A stretch of 64,000 nucleotides of DNA. Source: Proteobacteria bacterium DTSAM18. GTDB taxonomy: Bacteria > Myxococcota_A > UBA796 > GCA-2862545. Within the stretch, counting starts at the first letter, position 1; each line of letters starts with the position of its first letter. The notes below the pieces were generated by a model that saw only the letters and a program-made list of their open reading frames with translations, was not told the DNA's origin and ran no database searches. Below, one piece after another: positions 52,640 to 60,701 of this stretch. The DNA lies in assembly GCA_028767165.1 (NCBI GenBank), contig JARACJ010000010.1:1-64000 (forward strand), read 5' to 3'. The position numbers and the translations under genes are program-made.

Positions 52640-52700
52640 GGCAGCCTCGTGGGGTCGGAAACATCCAGTCGTGCACCACCGGGTAACCCCAGACGCCACC

Positions 52701-53042
52701 TTACGACGGATCGTCGTCGTCGTCGTCGTCCGATTTCCAGGTGCGCTGGGCTTCCTCGATGCGCCGGCGGGCATCGCTGCTCCTGCGCGCCATCCTGGTG
52801 CGCAGGCGGATGTTGTCGGCGGCATGCAGGATGAACACGAGTCCCACCACCCACTTCACGGCCGGGGCATGTTCGAAGCCGGGCAGACCGTAGATGATCA
52901 CACCGAATCCGATGGTCACCTGCAGCACCTGCAACACCAGCATCAGCCAGACCATGCCTCGCTGGAAGGCGATGCGCATGAGCAGGAAGTTCAGGCCGAG
53001 CGCCACGACCACGGCGAACAGGGCATAGGTGTCCTGATCCAT
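52701..53042 (-). CDS. Small membrane protein with acidic tail
   Basis: The 113-residue protein has three hydrophobic segments (ALFAVVVALGLNFLLM, LMLVLQVLQVTIGFGVIIYG, VKWVVGLVFILHAA), then a basic helix and an Asp-only tail ending DDDDDDDPS. It is one base beyond the panC stop and is therefore co-transcribed with panBC. I do not recognise the family. Confidence 0.7.
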   Translation of the reverse strand: MDQDTYALFAVVVALGLNFLLMRIAFQRGMVWLMLVLQVLQVTIGFGVIIYGLPGFEHAPAVKWVVGLVFILHAADNIRLRTRMARRSSDARRRIEEAQRTWKSDDDDDDDPS

Positions 53043-53043
53043 G

Positions 53044-53892
53044 TCAGGCCGCTCCCGCAAGCGCAGGCCCCACGGCCATGTTGTCGATGAGGCGGGTCTT
53101 TCCGACCATCACCGCGACCAGGGCCCGGGCAGGCCGGTCGAGGACGGACAGCGGCTGCAGGTTGTCGGCGTCGCGGATCTCGAGGTAGTCGAGGAAGTCG
53201 GCATCGATGACGTCGCGGGCGGACGCGAGGAGCTCCTGCACGTCCGTGATGCCCTGCTCGTAGCCCTGCTGGATGGTGCGCAGGGCCGCCGAGAGCGTGA
53301 GCCCCCGCTGCCGATCCTCGGCGGACAGGTAGGCGTTGCGGCTGGACATGGCCAGGCCATCGGGATCCCGCACAAGCGGCGCGGGCACGATGCGCACGTC
53401 GAAGGCGAGATCACGCACCATGCGGCGGATGACCATCAACTGCTGGTAGTCCTTCTCGCCGAAGCACGAGCAGGTGGCGCGGGTGACGCCGAACAGTCGG
53501 GCCACCGCCGTGGCGATCCCCTGGAAGTACTGGGGACCGCGGTTGCCGCACAGGCCATCGGAGACCTGCTTGACGTGGACCACGGTGGTGAAGTCGTCCG
53601 GGTACAGCGCATCCGGCAGGAAGACGGCGTCGACGCCATGGGCCTCGCACACCTTCAGATCCCCCTCGGTGTTGCGGGGGTAGGTGTCGAGATCCTCGTG
53701 GGGCGCGAACTGCAGTGGGTTGACGTAGATCGACACCACGAGCAGGTCGCACTCGGGCCGCAGCCGGTCCATCAGGGACGCATGCCCATCGTGCAGGTAG
53801 CCCATGGTGGGCACCAGGCCGATGGACCTGCCGTGGGCCCGCTGTTCGTCCGCCCAGCGGGTCATCTCTTCGCAGGTACGCAACAGCTTCAT
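53044..53892 (-). CDS. panC: Pantothenate synthetase
   Basis: The 282-residue enzyme joins pantoate and beta-alanine with ATP. Its nucleotidyl-transferase motifs are PTMGYLHDGHASLM and SSRNAYLS, and the pantoate site is in FGEKDYQQL. The start overlaps the panB stop by one base (TGATG). Together with panB it supplies pantothenate for CoA, which the many CoA-dependent genes of this window need. Confidence 0.96.
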   Translation of the reverse strand: MKLLRTCEEMTRWADEQRAHGRSIGLVPTMGYLHDGHASLMDRLRPECDLLVVSIYVNPLQFAPHEDLDTYPRNTEGDLKVCEAHGVDAVFLPDALYPDDFTTVVHVKQVSDGLCGNRGPQYFQGIATAVARLFGVTRATCSCFGEKDYQQLMVIRRMVRDLAFDVRIVPAPLVRDPDGLAMSSRNAYLSAEDRQRGLTLSAALRTIQQGYEQGITDVQELLASARDVIDADFLDYLEIRDADNLQPLSVLDRPARALVAVMVGKTRLIDNMAVGPALAGAA

Positions 53893-54728
53893 CAGTACAG
53901 CTTCTTCAACTTGGTGGGGGCCTTGCGCATGGAGAAGGCATGGGCCGCATCGGGGAACACGCCGGCACGCACCTCGTGGCCGTAGCGCTGCACGGCATCG
54001 ACGATGGTGGTCTGCAGGCTGGCGTAGCGCTTCACGAACTTGGGCTTGAAGGACAGGTCCATGCCGAGCAGATCGTTGCAGACCAGCACCTGGCCATCAC
54101 AGTGGGGACCTGCGCCGATGCCGATGGTGGGCACGTGGAGCGCCTCGGACACCATCTGGGCCACCGGCGTGGGGATGCCCTCGAGCACCACGCAGAACGC
54201 GCCGGCATCCTGCACGGCCTGCGCATCCTCGAGGACCTGCCGAGCGGCCTCCTCGGTGCGACCCTGGACCTTGAAGCCGCCCATGGCGTGCACCGACTGG
54301 GGCGTGAGGCCCACGTGGCCCACCACCGGGATGCCCGCCTCGACGATGGAGCGGATGGCCGGAGCCGACCGCACACCGCCTTCGAGCTTGACCGACTGGG
54401 CCCTGCCCTCCTGCATCAACCGGCCGGCGTTCTGGAGCGCCTGGCTGGGGCTGAGCTGGTAGGACATGAACGGCATGTCGGCGACCAGGTGGGCCCGCTG
54501 CAGGCCGCGGTTCACGCAGCGGACGTGGTAGATCATCTCGTCGAGGGTGACGGGGAGGGTGTCTTCGCGCCCCTGGACCACCATGCCCAGGGAGTCTCCG
54601 ACGAGCACCATGTCGACGCCGCCGGCATCCACCAGGCGAGCCATGGTGTAGTCGTAGGCCGTCACCATCACGATGGGCTGGTTGTCGGTCTTCAGCTTCT
54701 GAAGATCCAACACGCTGAGTCGTGCCAC
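53892..54728 (-). CDS. panB: Ketopantoate hydroxymethyltransferase
   Basis: The 278-residue TIM-barrel enzyme adds a hydroxymethyl group from methylene-tetrahydrofolate to 2-oxoisovalerate. Typical segments are VTAYDYTMARLVDAGGVDM, VGDSLGMVVQGRED and GHVGLTPQSVHAMGGF. The start codon is GTG 54728, with GGAGA six to ten bases upstream. It lies 18 bases after the kinase gene. Confidence 0.96.
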   Translation of the reverse strand: MARLSVLDLQKLKTDNQPIVMVTAYDYTMARLVDAGGVDMVLVGDSLGMVVQGREDTLPVTLDEMIYHVRCVNRGLQRAHLVADMPFMSYQLSPSQALQNAGRLMQEGRAQSVKLEGGVRSAPAIRSIVEAGIPVVGHVGLTPQSVHAMGGFKVQGRTEEAARQVLEDAQAVQDAGAFCVVLEGIPTPVAQMVSEALHVPTIGIGAGPHCDGQVLVCNDLLGMDLSFKPKFVKRYASLQTTIVDAVQRYGHEVRAGVFPDAAHAFSMRKAPTKLKKLY

Positions 54729-54746
54729 TGTCTTCTCCGTTCACCT

Positions 54747-55412
54747 CTACCCGAAGAGTTCGGGTTGAGCCTCCCGGTCTTCCGATCCAGGGGCCGAGGC
54801 GCGTCGATCCCCGCCCAGGGCCTGCTCGATGAGGGCAAGCACCTGCTTCTGTGCGGCTGGATCGGCGTGATACTCTAACGCGCTGTTGTCGATGTGCAGC
54901 ACCGGGCATGCGGTCCAGTTCGCGAACAGCTTGTCATAGCGGGCGCGGAGGTCTTCGAGGTAGGCGCGCGTGATGCGCTCCTCGCCCTTCACCCCCCGCT
55001 TGCGGATGCGCTTCATCAGCACGTCGATGGGCGAGGTGAGGTGGATCACCAGATCCGGCGTGGGGATCTCCGGGCCGAGGGTGCCGACGAAGCGGTCGTA
55101 CAGCTCGAGCTCGTCGGGCGCGAGGGTCTTCTCCGCGAACAGCCTGTCCTTCACGAACAGGTAGTCCGACACGATCCACTCGTGGAACAGGCTCATCTGC
55201 CGGATGCCGTCCTGCTGCTTGAACCGGGTGAGCAGATAGTACATCTGCACCGGCAGCGCGTAGCGGCGGGGGTCGTTGTAGAAGGGCTCGAGGAACGGGT
55301 TGTCGGCGTGGGGCTCGAGGAAGAGCTCGGCCGAGTGTTCCTGCTCGAGCAGACGGCACAGGGTGGTCTTGCCCACGCCGATCAGGCCTTCGATGACGAT
55401 GAAGCGACGCAC
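54747..55412 (-). CDS. Deoxynucleoside kinase
   Basis: The 221-residue salvage enzyme phosphorylates deoxynucleosides. The P-loop EGLIGVGKT lies at residues 8-16. The start is GTG 55412, giving RRFIVIEGLIG, with GGAGGTGG just upstream; the longer open frame beyond it is Arg-rich and not family-like. FLEPHADNPFLEPFY and ERITRAYLEDLRARY match the dGK/dAK group of bacterial dNKs. It is the first gene of the panBC transcript. Confidence 0.92.
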   Translation of the reverse strand: MRRFIVIEGLIGVGKTTLCRLLEQEHSAELFLEPHADNPFLEPFYNDPRRYALPVQMYYLLTRFKQQDGIRQMSLFHEWIVSDYLFVKDRLFAEKTLAPDELELYDRFVGTLGPEIPTPDLVIHLTSPIDVLMKRIRKRGVKGEERITRAYLEDLRARYDKLFANWTACPVLHIDNSALEYHADPAAQKQVLALIEQALGGDRRASAPGSEDREAQPELFG

Positions 55413-55726
55413 GGGTCCACCTCCGGCCCGCACATTGCGACGGAACGGTCCCGGTGTCAACGCCCCCCGGGACGTCTCCCTTCCCTGCCCGAACGCCCGA
55501 TGATCCACCTGATCCCCGACGGATCCCCCGAGGGACACGGACCGTCGGACACCTCGGGTACCCCCGCCCGGCCCCCACCGGGACGACCACCGCGCCATGT
55601 GGCAGGAACAACCTGAGCGACAAGAAAAGTTGCCCTGAGTTGCTTGACGGCTGCCCCCAGGCCGCATTAAAAGGCAGGCGCTCCGCGGGTCACACCGCTG
55701 CGGCTCACACCGCATCCCAAGCATCT
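55413..55726. other. Intergenic region before tRNA-Val
   Basis: No protein gene is seen between the kinase and the tRNA. It contains the tRNA promoter (55644-55672) and the direct repeat TCACACCGC at 55690-55698 and 55705-55713. The upstream half is C-rich without recognisable sites. Confidence 0.45.
55644..55672 (+). promoter_or_regulatory. Probable promoter of tRNA-Val
   Basis: TTGACG (55644-55649), a 17-base spacer and TTAAAA (55667-55672). The -35 is good and the -10 is AT-rich in otherwise GC-rich DNA. The tRNA begins 54 bases after it, leaving room for a 5' leader. Confidence 0.55.
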
Positions 55727-55798
55727 GGGCGATTAACTCAGTGGGAGAGTGCCACCTTCACACGGTGGAAGTCACTGGTTCGAATCCAGTATCGCCCA
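55727..55798 (+). tRNA. tRNA-Val (anticodon CAC)
   Basis: The 72-base gene folds as a complete cloverleaf: acceptor GGGCGAT/ATCGCCC with discriminator A, D-arm ACTC/GAGT, anticodon arm CCACC-TTCACAC-GGTGG with CAC at the anticodon, and T-arm ACTGG-TTCGAAT-CCAGT. CCA is not encoded (CTCC follows). It reads GUG codons. Its 3' half is duplicated 294 bases downstream. Confidence 0.96.
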
Positions 55799-55931
55799 CT
55801 CCAAAAAGCCTCCAAGCATAGCTTGGAGGCTTTTTTTGTTGTCGCTCGCACAGCTCGCTCGAAGGGGTTCCACCCCTTCAACCCGGATGCGGGCGGTGCG
55901 AGCGATCCTGCCGGCCATCCGTGATGCTGGA
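55780..55931 (+). repeat. Direct repeat, copy 1 (tRNA 3' end + terminator + ~95 bp)
   Basis: This 152-base block recurs at 56074-56224 with a single 1-base length difference in the T-run (seven against six). It begins inside the tRNA T-loop, includes the acceptor 3' strand and the terminator, and continues into a GC-rich section. The near-identity implies recent duplication or gene conversion. Confidence 0.92.
55803..55837 (+). terminator. tRNA-Val terminator
   Basis: GCCTCCAAGC (55808-55817) pairs with GCTTGGAGGC (55821-55830) around ATA. Five A before the stem and seven T after it extend the pairing. This is a strong intrinsic terminator five bases after the tRNA. Confidence 0.93.
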
Positions 55932-56073
55932 TTCGAACCGGAGCGGAGACGAAGCGACCGGAGCAGGGCGCAAGGCCACAGCTTGCCTGTGGCATGCTCA
56001 GCCCTGCGCAGGGAAGCGAAGGCGAGCGACCCCAATAGGAGCGGAGGGCCAGAGGGCCCGGAGCGACGGGAGA

Positions 56074-56224
56074 TCGAATCCAGTATCGCCCACTCCAAAA
56101 AGCCTCCAAGCATAGCTTGGAGGCTTTTTTGTTGTCGCTCGCACAGCTCGCTCGAAGGGGTTCCACCCCTTCAACCCGGATGCGGGCGGTGCGAGCGATC
56201 CTGCCGGCCATCCGTGATGCTGGA
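56074..56224 (+). repeat. Direct repeat, copy 2, with truncated tRNA-Val end
   Basis: A second copy of the block at 55780-55931. Only the last ~19 bases of the tRNA (TCGAATCCAGT, then ATCGCCCA) are present, so this copy cannot make a tRNA. The start-to-start distance is 294 bases, and 293 after the T-run difference. Confidence 0.92.
56102..56130 (+). terminator. Duplicated copy of the tRNA-Val terminator
   Basis: The 10-bp stem is identical to that at 55808-55830, with six instead of seven T. It would catch read-through from the tRNA gene. Confidence 0.85.
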
Positions 56225-56237
56225 CTCGACCCCTCAC

Positions 56238-56615
56238 CTACGCGTCGATGCAGACGCGCACGTCTTCACCTGTGGTGAGGTCGGTCTCCTCGTCACAGGT
56301 GTAGCCGGCGCCGAGCCAGTCCCGGCACTCCTGTGCGCTGGTGCAGCGGAAGAGACACACGCCCCGGCTGGCCTCCGTGTCGGTGCAGACCGTACCGTCG
56401 GGACATGCATCCTGCGTGGAGCAGTTGGTGGTGCACAGGCCCTCGACGATGCCCTGGATGCAGCGGCCACCGACGCAGTCGTCATGGGAGGTGCAGCCCC
56501 CGTAGACGACATCCTCGGCGGGGAGGTCGGCTGGGTCGGCGTCGTCGCATCCGGCGACGACGGCCATCGTCATACAGGCCACGAAGACATGGAATCGATT
56601 CCGCAGCGTAGTCAT
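56238..56615 (-). CDS. Cysteine-rich lipoprotein
   Basis: The 125-residue protein has a lipoprotein signal ending VVAGC (Cys near residue 23) and then 12 more cysteines in short motifs such as GGCTSHDDCVGGRC and CTTNCSTQDACPDGTVC. This type of secreted, disulfide-rich protein is common in Myxococcota and relatives. Function unknown. ATG 56615 follows GGGAGGAG. It is 23 bases after the small LysR-like gene. Confidence 0.8.
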   Translation of the reverse strand: MTTLRNRFHVFVACMTMAVVAGCDDADPADLPAEDVVYGGCTSHDDCVGGRCIQGIVEGLCTTNCSTQDACPDGTVCTDTEASRGVCLFRCTSAQECRDWLGAGYTCDEETDLTTGEDVRVCIDA

Positions 56616-56638
56616 GACTCCTCCCGTCGGACCTGATC

Positions 56639-56908
56639 CTACCATGCCGGCTCGCCCCGTCTCGCCTCCGACGCCGCGGCCTCACACGCCGCCAGGATCG
56701 CCCGCGCTCGCGCCACGAACCGCTCCCCGGCCGCCGTCGGCCGCATGCCCCGTCCCATCCGCTCGAAGAGCTTCACGCCCAGCTCGTCCTCCAGCGCCGC
56801 CAGCCGCCGGGTGAGGGGCGGCTGCGTGATGTGCAGCGACCGGGCCGCCCGGGTGAGCGCGCCCGTGTCGGCGATGGCGACGACGGTCTGCAGCTGGTCC
56901 ATGGACAT
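56639..56908 (-). CDS. LysR-type HTH domain without effector domain
   Basis: The 89-residue protein is a complete LysR winged helix (LTRAARSLHITQPPLTRRLAALEDELGVKLFERMGR) plus the start of the linker helix, ending at TAG. The ~200-residue ligand-binding domain is missing, and no continuation is seen downstream because the next gene begins within 25 bases. It may be a truncated pseudogene or a stand-alone DNA-binding protein. GGAGG lies five to six bases before ATG 56908, which speaks for ongoing translation. It is divergent from map. Confidence 0.75.
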   Translation of the reverse strand: MSMDQLQTVVAIADTGALTRAARSLHITQPPLTRRLAALEDELGVKLFERMGRGMRPTAAGERFVARARAILAACEAAASEARRGEPAW

Positions 56909-57023
56909 GGGCACCTCCGGGCGACATCGACCGCGCCCGTACAGTGCCTATCGCGGCCGGATCGCCTCGTCCCATACCGGATCGGCATGGGTCGAACAGG
57001 CATGACGCCCGTATGAAGGGGCC

Positions 57024-57782
57024 ATGCAACGACTCACCCCACGACAGATCCGCAAGATGCGCCTGGCCGGGCGCTCGGCCGCACGCACCCTGGCCGCCGT
57101 CCTGGACGAGGCCAGGCCCGGCGTCACCGGCCGGCAGCTCCACGACTTCGTGGCCCGCCACACCCGAGCCCAGGGCGGTGTCTGCGCCCAGAACGGCGTG
57201 CGCGCCCCCGGTGCGCCTCCCTTCCCCGGCAACGTCTGCGTCTCTCCCGACGACGTCGTCTGCCACGGCGTCCCCACCTCCACGCCCCTGCCGGAGGGCA
57301 CCCTGCTCTCCCTGGACGTCACCACCCGCCTCGACGGCTGGCACGGCGACACCTGCGGCACCGTGCTCCTCGGCAAGGGCACACCCGACGCCCTGCACCT
57401 GCTGCAGACCGCCCGCCGGGCCCGGGATCTGGCCATCGCGGCCGTCCGTCCGGGTCTCGACCTGCACGCCCTCGGCGCCCTCATCGAGGACTTCGCCCGT
57501 GCGGAGGGCTGCCACGTCGTCCGGGAGTTCGGAGGACACGGCATCGGTCGCCAGATGCACCAGCCGCCCCATGTGCACCACCACCGCATCACCGGTCGCG
57601 GCCCCGTCCTCAAGCCCGGGCACTGCTTCACCATCGAGCCCATCCTCACCCTCGGCAGTCCCCGGATCGTGATGGATGACGACGGATGGACCGTCCGCAC
57701 GGAGGACGGTGGCCTCGCGGCCCAGTTCGAACACACCCTCCTCGTCACCCCTTCCGGCGCCGAGATCCTGACGACCGCATGA
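57024..57782 (+). CDS. map: Methionine aminopeptidase, type I
   Basis: The 252-residue enzyme removes N-terminal Met. Metal ligands are all visible: the two Asp in LSLDVTTRLDGWHGDTCGT, the His in GGHGIGRQMHQPP, the Glu in FTIEPIL and the Glu in AQFEHTLLV. The usual FP-S-N segment is changed to FPGNVCVSPDDVVCHG. It is not beside adk or infA as in many ribosomal operons, so it may be an additional copy. Confidence 0.94.
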   Translation: MQRLTPRQIRKMRLAGRSAARTLAAVLDEARPGVTGRQLHDFVARHTRAQGGVCAQNGVRAPGAPPFPGNVCVSPDDVVCHGVPTSTPLPEGTLLSLDVTTRLDGWHGDTCGTVLLGKGTPDALHLLQTARRARDLAIAAVRPGLDLHALGALIEDFARAEGCHVVREFGGHGIGRQMHQPPHVHHHRITGRGPVLKPGHCFTIEPILTLGSPRIVMDDDGWTVRTEDGGLAAQFEHTLLVTPSGAEILTTA

Positions 57783-57862
57783 CCCCTCGGTTTCCCCGGA
57801 CCCCGTGGTACCGTGAAGCACCGCTTCGAGCGGCCATACACGCCACACCAGGGGGACAGTCC

Positions 57863-58282
57863 ATGGATTCGCACGCCATCGAGAGGGTTCAGGCATCGTG
57901 GGAGGTCGTCGTGCCCATCGCCGACACCGCCGCCACCCTCTTCTACAACCGCCTGTTCGAGCTCGACCCCGCCTTGCGGGGCATGTTCTCCGACGACCTC
58001 ACCGAGCAGAAGGCCAAGCTGATGCAGATGATCACGGTGGCCGTGCGGGGTCTCGACAACCTGGACACCCTCGTCCCCGCCGTGCAGGCCCTCGGTCGCC
58101 GCCACGGCGGATACGGGGTCACGGACGCCCACTACGACACGGTCGGCGCCGCCCTGCTGTGGACCCTCGCCACCGGCCTCGGAGATGCCTGGTCGGATCA
58201 GCTGCAGGAGGACTGGACCACCGTGTACGGCTTGCTCGCCACCACGATGAAGGACGCCGCGAAGGCCCCCAGCCCCGCCTGA
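57863..58282 (+). CDS. Single-domain bacterial globin
   Basis: The 139-residue globin resembles Vitreoscilla haemoglobin and the haem domain of flavohaemoglobins. The proximal His81 is in GRRHGGYGV, the CD1 Phe is at 42 and Gln49 is placed for the distal pocket. No FAD/NAD domain follows. It could bind oxygen or detoxify NO with a separate reductase. ATG 57863 follows GGGGGACA; upstream open sequence is not globin-like. Confidence 0.9.
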   Translation: MDSHAIERVQASWEVVVPIADTAATLFYNRLFELDPALRGMFSDDLTEQKAKLMQMITVAVRGLDNLDTLVPAVQALGRRHGGYGVTDAHYDTVGAALLWTLATGLGDAWSDQLQEDWTTVYGLLATTMKDAAKAPSPA

Positions 58283-58402
58283 GCCGCTCAGGCTCCCCGC
58301 CTCCTTCCGCAGGGGTGTCACGATCACGCAGGCTGATGGCACGATGGGGAGACCGCCCGCACGGCACACCGTGTGGGCCGCCCCCCACGCGCCGGAGACG
58401 CC

Positions 58403-59023
58403 ATGACCGAGACGACCTCCCCCGACCTCTTCCACGACAAGGCGGCCGACTGGGACACCCGTCCCATCCCCGTGCAGATCTCCACCGGGGTCGTCGACGC
58501 CATCCGCACCCACGTGCCCCTGTCGGAGGACCTCACGGTCATGGACTTCGGCGCCGGCACGGGCCTGCTCTGCACGAAGATCGCTCCGCGGGTCGGCCAC
58601 CTCCTGGCGGTGGACATCTCCCGGTCCATGCTCGACCAGCTCGCGCAGAAGCCCGAGCTGCAGGGCAGGGCCGAGGTGTTCTGCCAGGACATCCTCACCA
58701 CGCCGCTCGACCGCAAGGTCGACCTCGTCATCAGCGCCATGGCGATGCACCACGTCGAGGACACCGCCGCCCTGATGCGCACGCTGCATGACCACCTCGT
58801 CCCCGGCGGCCGCGTGGCGCTCGCCGACCTCGACAAGGAGGACGGCTCCTTCCACCCGCCGGGCATCGAGGGCGTGTACCACGACGGCTTCGACCAGCAG
58901 GCCCTCGGCGCCGTGATGGAGGAGGCCGGCTTCGTCGACGTGACCTTCGTCCCGGCCACCACGGTCGACAAGGACGGCCGGCACTACCCCATCTTCCTGG
59001 TCACCGCGCGCCGGGCCGACTGA
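58403..59023 (+). CDS. Class I SAM-dependent methyltransferase
   Basis: The 206-residue enzyme has motif I VMDFGAGTGLL at residues 46-56, a motif II acid in LAVDIS and a post-I segment SAMAMHHVED, which is typical of small-molecule (UbiE/COQ5-like) methyltransferases. The substrate is unknown. GGAGACGCC precedes ATG 58403. It follows the globin on the same strand, 120 bases away, with no shared-function evidence. Confidence 0.88.
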   Translation: MTETTSPDLFHDKAADWDTRPIPVQISTGVVDAIRTHVPLSEDLTVMDFGAGTGLLCTKIAPRVGHLLAVDISRSMLDQLAQKPELQGRAEVFCQDILTTPLDRKVDLVISAMAMHHVEDTAALMRTLHDHLVPGGRVALADLDKEDGSFHPPGIEGVYHDGFDQQALGAVMEEAGFVDVTFVPATTVDKDGRHYPIFLVTARRAD

Positions 59024-59056
59024 CCCTGCCGAGCCGGGGTCCGCGCTCGGTCCCCG

Positions 59057-59932
59057 TCAGCGCCCCCGCACCTCGTCCTCGTCACCGCCCCCCTGCAGCG
59101 CCACGGGCACCGGCCCGGTGTGCTTGCCGGCGTACAGCGTGACGTGGGGGAACGGGATCTCGATGCCCTGGGCGTCGAGCTCGGCCTTCAGCAGGAAGGC
59201 GAAGTCGTCGCGGACCTCGATGTAGTTCTCCCGTGCAGCCCAGGCGGCGATCAGCAGATCGATGCCCGACGCACCGAAGCCCTGGAACCGCACGGCGGGT
59301 CGGGGCTCGTCGAGGATGCGCGGCTCCCGGTCGCACAGCGCGACGATGACCTCGCGGACCCGGGCGAGATCCTCGGCGTAGGCCACCTGCACGAGGATGT
59401 CGAGGCGACGGATGGGGTACCGGGTGAGGTTCGTGATCTCCGCCTTCATGACCGTCTCGTTCGGCACCCGGACGAACAGGTTGGCCGGCGTGCGCAGCTT
59501 GACCGAGAGCAGGTCGATGCCCACGACCTCGCCGGTGGTGGTGCCGATGCGCACCCAGTCGCCCGTGGAGAACGGCCGCTCGCCGATGAGGAACAGGCCG
59601 CTGATGACGTTGGACGCGCTCGTCTGGGAGGCGAAACCGATGGCCACCGTGAGCACGCCCGCCGCGCCGACGAACAGCGAGGTGTCGAAGCCGAGCACCC
59701 GCATGGCGGAGACCACCGCGAGCCCCAGGATGCCGTAGAACAGCACCCGCCGGGCGAGCTCCACACGCTCGGGAGGCATGACGTTGCGGATGACCCGGGT
59801 GGCACCACGGGCCACGAGCCATGCCACCGCCAGCCCGATCAGCAGCGTGAGACCCGCCTCACCCAGGGCGTCCGGATCGATGGACGGCAACCATGCGGGA
59901 AGGGACTTGTGCACCACCTCTTCCGATGACAT
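59057..59932 (-). CDS. MscS-family mechanosensitive channel
   Basis: The 291-residue protein has three N-terminal membrane helices. The pore helix is GAAGVLTVAIGFASQTSASNVISG with the Ala/Gly packing pattern, and the beta domain opens with GDWVRIGTTTGEVVGIDLLS. This would open under membrane tension to release solutes. It is convergent with the methyltransferase and begins seven bases after the DUF432 gene. Confidence 0.94.
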   Translation of the reverse strand: MSSEEVVHKSLPAWLPSIDPDALGEAGLTLLIGLAVAWLVARGATRVIRNVMPPERVELARRVLFYGILGLAVVSAMRVLGFDTSLFVGAAGVLTVAIGFASQTSASNVISGLFLIGERPFSTGDWVRIGTTTGEVVGIDLLSVKLRTPANLFVRVPNETVMKAEITNLTRYPIRRLDILVQVAYAEDLARVREVIVALCDREPRILDEPRPAVRFQGFGASGIDLLIAAWAARENYIEVRDDFAFLLKAELDAQGIEIPFPHVTLYAGKHTGPVPVALQGGGDEDEVRGR

Positions 59933-59939
59933 CGCCACC

Positions 59940-60701
59940 TCAGTCGATGAAGGAGTTGAACACCCGGAACACCGGGTGGCTCTGGGCCTGGATGCGGCCG
60001 GCGGACACCAGCCTTGTGGGGCCGGCCTCGTCGGGACCGCCCGTGACGACCCGCACGGAGGCATCGTTGCCCGCACTGCGGACCATCTCCACCGCCGCCG
60101 TCCACAGCATCCCCGAGCCATCGACGTACAGGGAGCACTCGGGCAGGGGCAGGCGCACCCGCTCGAGCAGCAGCGGATCCCCGCCGGTGTTGGTGATGCG
60201 CACGACCGTGGTGGCCCGGTGGGGCGCCCGCACGAGGGTGTCCTGCTTCAGCCGCAGCAGGCTGCGGATGGCGTAGCACAGGTCGCCCTCCCTCGGAGAG
60301 GTGCCGAACCAGGTGTCCGAGGGCCGGATGGAGGGCAGATCGAACAGCACGTGCCCTGCCTTGGCCTCGATCCAGACCGGTGTGGTGACGAACGCGGTGA
60401 CCCGGGCCCCCGGCAGGATGGTGAAGGGGGTCTCGGGACGGGCCACCACAGGTCGGTCCGGCGGACGGGGCACGAGGTGCAGCGGCTCGTCGCCGGGCGT
60501 GACGTAGCGACGCAGCTTCAGGCCACCCGGCGGACGGGACGGACCGTCGGTGCGCTCGAACCGGGTGTCCATCGGATCGTGGGTCTCGCCCATGCCCACC
60601 ATGACCTCCTGCCCCCGGCGGCCGAGCCACAGCGAGCAGGCTCCGATGCCCCAGGAGACGGCATCTCCATCCCCGATCTCGGTGGGTCCCCACCACTCCA
60701 T
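59940..60701 (-). CDS. DUF432 protein
   Basis: The 253-residue protein starts EWWGPTEIGDGDAVSWGIG, a pattern I associate with DUF432, a soluble beta-rich family often encoded next to MscS channels. ATG 60701 follows CGGGGGATC. It is co-transcribed with the channel and may modulate it; the role is not known. The frame is open 23 codons further upstream in non-family sequence. Confidence 0.82.
   Translation of the reverse strand: MEWWGPTEIGDGDAVSWGIGACSLWLGRRGQEVMVGMGETHDPMDTRFERTDGPSRPPGGLKLRRYVTPGDEPLHLVPRPPDRPVVARPETPFTILPGARVTAFVTTPVWIEAKAGHVLFDLPSIRPSDTWFGTSPREGDLCYAIRSLLRLKQDTLVRAPHRATTVVRITNTGGDPLLLERVRLPLPECSLYVDGSGMLWTAAVEMVRSAGNDASVRVVTGGPDEAGPTRLVSAGRIQAQSHPVFRVFNSFID

Larger units (their letters stand above)
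55799..56237. other. Non-coding region of duplicated tRNA-Val 3' DNA
   Basis: No protein gene is credible here. The region contains the remainder of repeat copy 1, a 142-base purine-rich spacer with many GAGCGA-type units (55932-56073), and repeat copy 2. A long open frame across it is a by-product of the GC-rich repeat sequence. Confidence 0.6.

Noticed and set aside
55749-56636. An open frame covering the tRNA-Val repeats
   Set aside because: It crosses a tRNA, two terminators and a direct repeat, so it cannot be a coding gene.
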